DNA of 20,901 nucleotides, from assembly GCA_027578815.1 (NCBI GenBank), contig JANBTH010000320.1:1-20901 (forward strand). Direction: 5' to 3'. The notes beneath the pieces were generated by a model that saw only the letters and a list, made by a program, of their open reading frames with translations, had not been told where the DNA came from and did no database searches. Positions 8,641 through 16,450 of the stretch are shown one piece after another. The translations under genes were made by a program, and so were the position numbers. Numbering within the stretch: the first letter of the stretch is position 1; each line of letters opens with the position of its first letter. This stretch comes from Coemansia sp. RSA 1804. Lineage: Eukaryota > Kickxellomycota > Kickxellomycetes > Kickxellales > Kickxellaceae.

Positions 8641-10479
8641 ATGGAGTCTGAGCTTATCCAGACCTTTTGCGCGGCCACTGGCGCTGAGCCGGAAGTAGCC
8701 AGCAGATACTTACAAGTACGTTGGTTTCAAATTTTAAAGGACCAGTTCTTTTCCCGCTTGAAAATCAGATGGCAGGCGAGGCTGGACAAACGTTCCAATC
8801 GGTCAGAAAGGAAGTAAAAAAGGAGGTATAGGAATCTAATATAGCAATCGGCTTGTGTGCAACGGTGTGTATTTTTTATCTTCCATTTTTCTTCTCGAAT
8901 CATGTAGGTTGCTGACAATAACGTGGACAGCGCCGTCATGCTTTACTTTGACAACGACGGAATGCCGTTGAACAACCAAGATCGAGATATCGGCCCCAGT
9001 GCAGGGGGAGGCGGGCTTGCGCACCAGCAAGAAGACGAGGTGCGGGCTCCAATTGCAGCACGCAGCGACGTTCTTGCTGACGGAGGCGGATTCAGCGCAG
9101 GATTCGACGACAGCATATACGACCCGCACTACAGCAGGCATTACCAGGGCGGCGGGCAGCGAGCGAGCGCAGCAATGTCGTCGATATTCAACCAGCAGGC
9201 GAATAGGACAGGACTGGAGCCGTTCAGAGACTTTGCTCAGGAGGCAGCGGATATTGCTGGCGAAACATCGACCGCATCGGGGCAGGCATCGCGACGCAGC
9301 CGTCTAGCAGAGCTATTCAAGCCGCCATTCGACATCATGCACAACGGGACGCTTGATAGCGCGCGGGGCGAGGCCCAGGAAAGGGGCAAATGGGTTATAA
9401 TCAACCTGCAAGACGTGTCGGACTTCAAGTGCCAGGCACTCAACCGCGATATCTGGCGCCAGGACATAATCAAGGCCATTGTGAAGCGCGACTTTGTGCT
9501 CTTCCAGCGATCCATCGATACCGCAGAGGGGTCGCGCTTGGCAAACATGTACGGGGTGAACGAGTATCCGTTTATTGCGGCCATCCACCCAAAGACTGGC
9601 GAGCTGAGAAGGACGTTTACGCGCGTTGACCCGATGACGGATATGATGGAGGATCTGACGAACTTTATTGCTGACAACCCGATGATGTCTCGCAGGGGCA
9701 AAAAGTACAGCGGCAGTGAGGCCAGTACGTCCAGATCGGCCTCCAGAGCCACCACAACCACCACAACCACCAACACCACTTCTACTACGTCGCGCATCAT
9801 CGCTGGCATCCACAACATGTCGGAGGAGGACCAGCTGGCTGCAGCGATTGCGGCAAGCGAGCTGGAAAGCCGGCCGTCGGGCCAACGCAGCAGCAGAGGT
9901 TTTGGCGGCCGGGTGGTTGTCGTAGACTCGGACTCTGGCTCGGAGTTGGAGTCGGAGCCGGAGCTCGAGGATGCGGACAGCTACAGCGACATCCAGACGC
10001 TCAGCAGCTATGATGACGACGACGACGATGAGGAGGAAGAGGAGTACGGCGATGGCTATGACCGGGTGAACAGCGACATGGATGTTGACGATGCTATGGC
10101 GGCACGCGGCAAGATGGCAGAGCAGACTGCAGCAAGCGTAGAGACCAGCGAAGAGCATCAGCCCCAGCAGATGCGGGCGGATGACCCGGATGCGTGGTAC
10201 AGGGCGCTTCCTTCGTCAGAACCGCTGGAGCCGGCGCCGGGGTCGACGGTGACGCGCATCCAGCTCCGCCTGCCCAACGGCCAGCGCGTGGTCAGGCGGT
10301 TCTCGAAATTCGACAAAGTGTCGGCCATCTTCCAGTACATCAAGGCATCGCAGCCTGGGGCGTCGGAGTCGTCGGATGTCCCCGAAATCATGTTCATGAA
10401 CAAGCAACTTTCCGAATGCATCGGCCAGACCATCGAGGAAGCAAAGCTAACCAACGCGTCGCTGGTTGTCGACATCTAG
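8641..10479 (+). CDS. UBX5: UBA-UAS-UIM-UBX protein, Cdc48/p97 adaptor (Ubx5/UBXN7-like), two exons
   Basis: Exon 1 8641-8715 and exon 2 8908-10479 flank a 192-nt phase-0 intron (GTACGT...CATGTAG); 548 residues. The domain order identifies the Ubx5/UBXN7 class. A UBA-like domain covers residues 1-45 and spans the splice junction (RYLQ|VADNNVDSAV). A UAS thioredoxin-like domain covers about 157-283, a UIM (EEDQLAAAIAAS) lies at 331-342, a strongly acidic Asp/Glu/Ser tract at about 365-416, and a C-terminal UBX fold at about 471-548. Family proteins link p97/Cdc48 to ubiquitylated substrates and to neddylated cullins through the UIM. The UBX loop that normally reads FPR reads FMN here (near residue 521), so p97 contact may be altered. 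The ATG at 8641 is in a strong context (A at -3, G at +4). An upstream ATG at 8634 opens only a five-codon frame. Confidence 0.93.
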
Positions 10480-10949
10480 GTTCTCTTAATCCTAGTCCGT
10501 AAATAAACAGAGAAAAAGAACAGACCTTCCTCCCCCTCCATTCCCACACTTGTGCTAGAAAGACAGACAAAAACCAACCTTTTTTCCCTTTGTAACGCGA
10601 AGCTAAAAAAAACGTAAACAATATTTTTCAAGCAAGTATCTGCAAAGCTTGTTCTTGATGTTCGCAAGAGTCTCTTTGCAAGATCTGTTCCCCTTTCCTC
10701 TCGTTGCTTCCTTCGCTTTATTATTTCAGTTTCAATTTCGCCTTTATACTTTTTGTTGACTCCCATCTGTTATTTTTGCCAGTTGTACTTTTCTCTTTCT
10801 TCAACTTTTATTGGCAATTCAGCACAGGAGAGTCGTTTTTTGTTTGTTTGCCGCCGTTTCAAATAACAATTTCTTTATTATTATTATTATATTGCATTTC
10901 GAACGTCCTTTCTACTTTATTGTATTTCCCCTTTTTGCAGCTCTATAAA
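10480..10949. promoter_or_regulatory. Pyrimidine-rich 5' region of the kinase gene
   Basis: These 470 bases lie between tandem plus-strand genes. The right part is strongly T/C-rich, with a short (ATT)n run near 10874-10892. It ends in TTTCCCCTTTTTGCAG (10925-10940), which looks like a 3' splice site twelve bases before the kinase start codon. A 5'-UTR intron is therefore possible. No coding signal is visible. Confidence 0.45.
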
Positions 10950-13075
10950 ATGGTAAGAATTTTGTTTTGTTTTGGTTTATTCATGTTTGTTTGTTTGTTT
11001 GTTTGTTTGTTTGTTTGTTTGTTTATTGAACATGTCTTTTCTCTTCTTCTGCTGTAACTGCTGTGTTGTAGACCACTCCGCAGAACCCAAACGACCTCTT
11101 TACAAAGCAAGAGAAAATTGGACGTGGATCCTTTGGCGAGGTGTTCCGAGGGTAAGCATAGGAATAAGGACTGCCAATGTGTAGATGTGCATGCTGTGGG
11201 GCTAGTCCTGACCTTTTCAGTCACAAAAACAATGCACTATACTTTTTCACCTTCTTCTTCTTATTGGGGGACTGGAGGCAGGCTATACGTCCAACCTTGT
11301 ACGTGTATGCCATTTCATGACATGCCTGCCAGACAGCGCCAGCTGACAATATCGTAATACCATGTATGTTTCGCACTCTTCGTATCACTCATCGTGTTTT
11401 GTTCATTCTTTCGCTAAACATCCCCTTCTCTTCCGCCATCAACCTTATTATCCCACTATTTCCTGATTGCTTGATTGACTGTTCGTTGAAAAAGCATAAT
11501 AGATTTGAAAACCGCACGAAGCAGCAGGTTGCCATTAAAATCATCGATCTTGAGAGCGCGGAGGATGAGATCGAGGATATCCAGCAGGAGATATTCATTC
11601 TGTCGCAGCTGGACAACTCGTCGGTGACAAAGTACTATGGATCGTACCTGGAGGAGTCGAAGCTGTGGATCGTGATGGAGTTCTGCGGGGGCGGGTCGTG
11701 CGCGGACCTGATGAAGCCCGGGAGGATATCGGAGAACTACATTGCGATAATCCTGCGCGAGATGCTAGTTGGGCTCAACTACCTGCACCACGAAAACAAG
11801 ATCCACCGGGACATCAAGGCGGCGAACATACTGCTGACGAACCAGGGCCACGTGAAGCTGGCGGATTTCGGAGTGTCGGGGCAGATCACGGCCACGCTGA
11901 CGCGCAAGAACACGTTTGTTGGCACACCGTTCTGGATGGCGCCCGAGGTCATCAAGCAGTCCGGATACGACTACAAGGCGGACATCTGGTCGCTTGGGAT
12001 CACGGCCATCGAGCTTGCCAAGGGCCAGCCGCCGCACGCCGAGCTCCACCCGATGAAGGTTCTGTTCGTGATCCCCAAGAACGAGCCGCCGGAGCTTGGT
12101 CCCGAGTACAGCAAGGTGTTCCAGGAATTCGTCAGCCTGTGTCTCAAGAAGGATCCCAAACAGCGGCCGACGGCGGAACAGCTGCTCAAGCACAAGTTCA
12201 TCCGCTCGTCCAAGCGCACGGAGCATCTGACGGATCTGATCAAGAGGTGGCAGACGTGGAAGAAGACGTCTCCCGAGGGCAACCGTGCAGCGGCAAAGGC
12301 CGACGCCGACAGGGCGGCCCTTGAGAAGCAGCAGCAGCAGCAGCAGGAGACGGACGAGCAGGTTGCGTGGGAATTCGACACGATTCGCCAGGCGCTGCCG
12401 CCAACGCCGCAGAAGAACCACAGCCGCCCGCCGCCGCCGCCGGCCCGCCAGTCGATGATCCCAGGCTCGTCGACGCCGGTCAGCGCGGCCAGCAGCGCAT
12501 CCAACCTGTCTGCGCTGCCTGCGCCGCCGCCAATCGGCGCCGGGAACGGCAACCGGTCGCGCAGCGGCAGCACGGCGTCCAACTCCAGCGGCCTCGGCGG
12601 CATCAGCGGCGGCGGTGGGGCGGCGGCTGGCCGCGCGCACGGGAACTTTGGATCCAGCATTCCCCCACCCAGCCCCATCATGCAGCAGCGGCATCTCAAC
12701 AACTCCAGCCCCGTCAACATCATGGCCAACGGGTCGCGGACGAATCTGGGCGGCCCGGCCGGCAGCGACAGCCGGCCGTCGTCGTCGCACAACAAGCTGA
12801 GCAACTCGCCGTCGTCTTCTCGTTTGCAGCAGCAGCAGCAGCAGCGGGCGGCGGGTGGGAGGCAGAACTCGCCCGAGGACCTGTACCACAACGTGCTGAT
12901 GCCGACGTTGGTGCGGCTGGAGAAGCTCACCAGCAACACGCAGGCCAAGGCGGCGTACTGCACGCTGGCCGAAACCATCCGCCGTCTGGAGCACGAGATC
13001 CCCGGAATCGCCGACGTCTTCTCGAAGGAGCTGACGCTGTCCGTCAACAAGTTCTACCAGAACTGGCGCGAGTAG
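10950..13075 (+). CDS. GCK-III / Ste20-like serine-threonine kinase (MST3/Nak1-like), three exons
   Basis: Model: exon 1 10950-10952 (ATG only), intron 10953-11071 (GTAAGA...TTGTAG), exon 2 11072-11151, intron 11152-11502 (GTAAGC...AATAG), exon 3 11503-13075; 551 residues. The junctions restore an intact kinase N-lobe: IGRGSFGEVF (17-26), VAIK Lys40, then alphaC Glu57. Further on are HRDIKAANIL (Asp131), DFG (Asp149) and the GTPFWMAPE activation segment (Thr169), all hallmarks of germinal-centre kinases. Fungal relatives (S. pombe Nak1, yeast Kic1/Sps1) act in polarity and morphogenesis networks. After residue about 290 comes a low-complexity linker rich in Gln, Pro, Ser, Gly and Asn. A helical tail of about 70 residues follows, possibly for dimer or scaffold binding. 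Coding GC is very high, creating long antisense frames. An ATG at 11366 inside intron 2 opens a false, longer start for exon 3. Confidence 0.92.
10985..11024 (+). repeat. (GTTT)10 microsatellite in kinase intron 1
   Basis: Ten perfect tandem copies of GTTT lie 32 bases after the first-intron donor. They make up a third of the 119-nt intron. Confidence 0.95.
12328..12347 (+). repeat. CAG run in the kinase linker
   Basis: A short run of CAG codons (six glutamines) lies in the low-complexity linker after the kinase domain. A second run of five CAG codons lies around 12828-12842. Both are in frame and fit the trinucleotide-rich style of genes in this window. Confidence 0.7.
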
Positions 13076-13214
13076 CCTGGGAATAGCCCAGCGAGCACAA
13101 AACTCCCAGCCCTACCATATTCGTTTCTATTCTTTCTCTTTGCACCATCCGTTCTACCGACTAAAACAAATAACCATGGGATACTTTGTTTATTATTAAT
13201 GCTGGCATTTCGTC
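13076..13214. terminator. Shared 3' region of convergent genes
   Basis: Only 139 bases separate the kinase stop (+) from the NOB1 stop (-), so both 3' UTRs and polyadenylation signals must lie in or beyond this AT-rich strip and the transcripts may overlap. No specific signal can be assigned. Confidence 0.4.
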
Positions 13215-14744
13215 CTAGATGTTGCTCCTCTTCTTCTTGCGGTTGCCTGTTCTGCGGACAACGTTCGGGTTCTTGGAGTTGCGGCCAACCATGGGCATTC
13301 CGCGCGCATCGGTGGCCACGCCAAAGCCCTTGGGATTAGCAGCACCAGCGGCGCCCAGAAGCAGGTCAGGAATGAAGTCCGGATCCATCAGCAAACCCGA
13401 AGCGCCAGCGCCAGCGCCAGCGCCAGCCCGCTTGGCCTCCCTGGTGTGCTTGTACTGCATGGCGCGCAGGTAGGCTTTGTCGTCGGGCCTGGTGATGACG
13501 TCGGACCGCTTGTGCGGCCCGCCGTGGGCCTGCGGGAGCGAGAAGATGGTGCCGCGCAGGTTGTACTTGTAGTTGGCGCGCAGGTGGACGGTGAGCCGGC
13601 CGTCGGGCGCGGTGGAGACGGCGCAGCGCTTCAGCGTCGGGTGGCCGCAGGCGGGACAGAACTGCGTGGCCATTGAGCGCGTGGTGTGGGCGCACGCGTG
13701 GCACCGCAGCACCCAGGTGCGCAGCGCCGTGATCCGCGTGCCGTCGGGCGTGATCAGCCCCACACCCATCCCGAGCAGCACGTTCTGCATTGCAAAGTCC
13801 GAGGTTGCGCACGCCACGGCTGGCGCCTTGGCCGGCTCGGCGGCGGCTGCTTGCGTGTCGCGCAGCCCCGTTGCGCTGGCCATCTGGTGCCGCTTCACGT
13901 TCGCTGGCGTGATCCACGTGCCGTTGAAGAAGTCGTCCGCCCGCTTGGTGCGCGGCTTTGCGCGCGGCTTGCGGCCCGCCACCTGCCACCCGCCGGCATC
14001 GGCATCATCCTCTTCCTCTTCCGCTTCGGATCCAACCTCGAACTCGTCGCGGGCCGCGCTCTGCAGCACAGCCTCGGCGGGCTCGGCAGCAGCGGGGGCA
14101 ATTGCCAGCTTGTCCATCTTTGCCACAACTGCATCCTCCACCTCCTTGTCCGCCTCCTTGTCCTCCTTATCTTCTTCCTTGCTCTCCTTACCCCCTTCCC
14201 TGCTCTCCTTCGCTTGCTGATCTCCAGCGCGCGCACCGCCGGCGGCACCAGGACACTCGCGGCTGGGCTTGAGCCTGAGGTTGGCCATCCCGTTGGCCTG
14301 CCTCTCGAGCATCACGGCCAGCGCAATGACCCTGAGATCCGCCAGCGCCAGCGCCGCGAAGTCGCCCGTGTGTCTGGCGAACGCGTACACCGCGTCGACG
14401 CTCTCCGCGTCCGGCTCCATGACCCGGATCCCGCGGCGCAGGTCCAGCTGCTCGTACCGGTCGCGCGCCGCCTTGCTCCGCAGCTCCCGGTACACCTCGG
14501 GGATCGTCACGAACCGCCTTGCCAGCGAGTCCAGCGACAGCCCCTTGATCAGCACGTTTGTGTCCACCACCAGCGTGCCCACTCGCTTGCAATCGTCGCC
14601 ATCGTTGCTGTTGGTGTCTGGTGTTTCGCTGGTACTAGTGGTGATCTCTTGTTGCTGCTGCTGCTGAGGCTGCTGCTGCTTGTTGGCCGTCTCCGTGGCC
14701 AAGGCGCTCGGTGTGCTGCGGGGCTCTGTGGATACTGTTGACAT
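13215..14744 (-). CDS. NOB1: 20S pre-rRNA endonuclease Nob1 (PIN domain, zinc ribbon)
   Basis: Nob1 cleaves site D at the 3' end of 18S rRNA in cytoplasmic pre-40S particles. The 509-residue, intron-less product has the family order. A PIN domain starts at TLVVDTNVLIKG, with acidic residues Asp61, Glu87 and Asp136 in TGDFAALALADLRVIAL. A charged linker rich in Lys/Glu/Asp (about 165-270) follows, then the conserved GTWITPANVKRHQ block (275-287). The zinc ribbon has cysteines 348/351 and 363/366 (CHAC...CPAC). The C-terminal basic tail ends RKKKRS. The PIN domain usually begins within the first few residues. Here a 55-residue Ser/Thr/Gln-rich extension with two Gln runs precedes it, and no later in-frame Met could start the PIN domain. 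An (Ala-Gly)n tract near the C-terminus comes from GCCAGC repeats at about 13402-13428. Confidence 0.96.
   Translation of the reverse strand: MSTVSTEPRSTPSALATETANKQQQPQQQQQQEITTSTSETPDTNSNDGDDCKRVGTLVVDTNVLIKGLSLDSLARRFVTIPEVYRELRSKAARDRYEQLDLRRGIRVMEPDAESVDAVYAFARHTGDFAALALADLRVIALAVMLERQANGMANLRLKPSRECPGAAGGARAGDQQAKESREGGKESKEEDKEDKEADKEVEDAVVAKMDKLAIAPAAAEPAEAVLQSAARDEFEVGSEAEEEEDDADAGGWQVAGRKPRAKPRTKRADDFFNGTWITPANVKRHQMASATGLRDTQAAAAEPAKAPAVACATSDFAMQNVLLGMGVGLITPDGTRITALRTWVLRCHACAHTTRSMATQFCPACGHPTLKRCAVSTAPDGRLTVHLRANYKYNLRGTIFSLPQAHGGPHKRSDVITRPDDKAYLRAMQYKHTREAKRAGAGAGAGASGLLMDPDFIPDLLLGAAGAANPKGFGVATDARGMPMVGRNSKNPNVVRRTGNRKKKRSNI
13402..13428 (-). repeat. GCCAGC hexamer repeat in NOB1
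   Basis: Four to five tandem copies of a GCCAGC-type hexamer encode alternating Ala-Gly residues in the C-terminal region of Nob1. The run is in frame and likely a length-variable, non-conserved linker. Confidence 0.75.
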
Positions 14745-15209
14745 TTCTTAATACCTCCCGCTTTTTTGGCTGTCTGTACAATTTATACACCTGACTGATA
14801 TAGAAAAAAACAATAACAACACATTCAAAAGCGTGAATGCGGAGCAAAAGGGGGTTTTCCAGAGCTTTGAGCCTTATTTTTTTCCTCAACCAACGAAAAA
14901 AAAAGAAAAAGATTCCTTGATCACACCGAGTGATTGGAATCTCCAGATCAGCCATCCGCTTCTTTTTTTTTTTTAGAAACCCAAAATACTGCAAACGGGA
15001 GTATCTGGATACATAAACCAACACCGATCTGTAGTGGAATATAAATCGGAGTAATGTCCACGATATTAAGAGCATTCGCGTGCATGTTAGCTTTATGACG
15101 TAAAACAAAACCCAGTCTTCTCCAAAAACACCCTCTCCCTTTTTTCTCTTCTTTCTGCTTTGTTGTACACTCCTGTGGTAGAGCGCCAGACAGCCCACCC
15201 ACTACTACT
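14745..15209. promoter_or_regulatory. Divergent promoter region, NOB1 / MED20
   Basis: This 465-bp AT-rich spacer lies between two diverging genes. It contains a 12-base T run at 14963-14974, a T run near 14877-14883 and an A run near 14896-14904. Such poly(dA:dT) tracts usually keep fungal promoters free of nucleosomes. A pyrimidine-rich stretch (about 15117-15160) precedes the MED20 ATG. No gene is seen inside. Confidence 0.55.
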
Positions 15210-15911
15210 ATGACTGGGTCGACCTGGGTTCTCTGGTGGAAGGACGCGCAGGGCACGGCGTCGCTGGGGCTGCTCCAGGAACGGCTCCTGCGCGGACTGC
15301 GCGCGAACCTCCGCGGCCGGTGGAGCATGGACACGAAGCTGTTCCACTCGACACACAACTTCGCAGACCAGCAGAACATCAAGCTGGCGAGCAGCAGCGA
15401 CCCCGTGCGACGGAGAGAAGCGGAGGGGCGCGGAATGGGCGCGGCGGGAGGCACTGCGAGCGACCTGTCGATGTACCTGGTGGTGCGCGGGCAGGGCGCG
15501 GGCAGGCGGCAGTTCTACGTGATGGCCAGCAACCGGCTGGTGGTGGAGACGGAGCCCGAGATGGAAGCGGTGGTGCTGCGGCTCAAGAACCTGTGGGCCC
15601 CGCGGCAGGCGGCGCGCATCGAGGGCTACAGCTACGAGGGCGACGACTGGGTCATCCGCACGGGGAACCTGATGGTTGGCACCAGCTACAAGGGCCTGGT
15701 CATCGAGATCAACTACCTCCCCTGCTCCAACCCCGACCAGACGCGCGGCCTGATGCGCGAGCTCCTGCTGATGATCCTGCCGCCCGACGCCCACGTCGAT
15801 GCTAACATCGGCGTCGATTACGCCCGTGCTGGCCTTGATCCCGCCCGCATGACCGAGTGCCATACCGCCTACCAGTACGTCCATCTGTTCACGCAGAGCA
15901 GCCTGCTGTAG
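15210..15911 (+). CDS. MED20: Mediator complex subunit 20 (Med20/Srb2)
   Basis: Med20 pairs with Med18 in the Mediator head module, bridging activators and RNA polymerase II. The 233-residue intron-less product starts TGSTWVLWW, a fungal Med20-like opening. Two features at the core fit the family's TBP-like fold: FYVMASNRLVVETEPEME followed by VLRLKNLW, then IRTGNLMVGTSYKGLVIEIN, which corresponds to the 'vkvGtv.mg...G..vEv.Y' core of human MED20. The YQYVHLF motif near the end is also typical. A Gly/Ala/Arg-rich stretch around residues 65-85 looks like a lineage insertion. The start ATG has A at -3. Coding GC is very high. Confidence 0.92.
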   Translation: MTGSTWVLWWKDAQGTASLGLLQERLLRGLRANLRGRWSMDTKLFHSTHNFADQQNIKLASSSDPVRRREAEGRGMGAAGGTASDLSMYLVVRGQGAGRRQFYVMASNRLVVETEPEMEAVVLRLKNLWAPRQAARIEGYSYEGDDWVIRTGNLMVGTSYKGLVIEINYLPCSNPDQTRGLMRELLLMILPPDAHVDANIGVDYARAGLDPARMTECHTAYQYVHLFTQSSLL

Positions 15912-16450
15912 GACTGGCTGGGCGGGTTATAAAGTCGCATTTGTTTTCATTTTCACCGGCTTGGCTGCTGCAAACTCCATATAGTTCTATTGGATGCGTG
16001 GAAGGTCATATGGCCTGTTCCGATCCATGAGAAGCAAGCATCGCAAGAGACGGTGAACGGTGTGGCACAATGCCTAGTCGCCACCACATGCTCATGTTCA
16101 TTGTTGCTTTAATGTATTTTTGCTCGGCAGCTCCCGAGATGCTGCGCAATGGACATATGGGCCATTCTACGCCGAGAGAGAAAGAGGGAAATGAGTTGAG
16201 TGGACGTTAGGCTTTATCAGCCTACTGCCTTTGTTCATTTTGTCAAACTCATTCACACATCAAATGCTAAAAAGTGCAGTCATATCACCGGTATGTCGCT
16301 ACTTGCAACAGCTGCCACTGAAACGCCAGCTGCGTTATTTCCTCTCTTCTCTTTTTTTATATTATCTCAATATATGGCCTTGCTTGATAATAAGAAATAG
16401 TTACATGTTAACATTTGCATATCCCTCCACCGAATAGCCCTGTACAACAA
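15912..16450. other. Intergenic region MED20 to permease
   Basis: A 539-bp spacer holding the MED20 3' UTR and the permease promoter. Two words fit the fungal GATA-factor site HGATAR (TTATCA near 16214-16219 on the minus strand and TGATAA near 16384-16389). That would suit nitrogen control of an amino-acid permease, but such words are common by chance. No gene is visible. Confidence 0.45.

Noticed and set aside
11366..11502. ATG at 11366 as the kinase start
   Set aside because: It would begin the protein inside an intron and lose the glycine-rich loop found in exon 2.
11765..12994. A 409-codon antisense frame opposite the kinase
   Set aside because: Very GC-rich coding DNA rarely contains stops on the opposite strand. 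The translation is Arg/Ala/Leu-rich low complexity, while the plus strand has an intact kinase.
13686..14741. A 351-codon plus-strand frame opposite NOB1
   Set aside because: It is a GC-driven shadow. Its composition is repetitive and the minus strand encodes clear PIN and zinc-ribbon motifs.
15093..15884. A 263-codon minus-strand frame opposite MED20
   Set aside because: It has shadow composition (Val/Ala/Arg/His), while MED20 motifs are on the plus strand.
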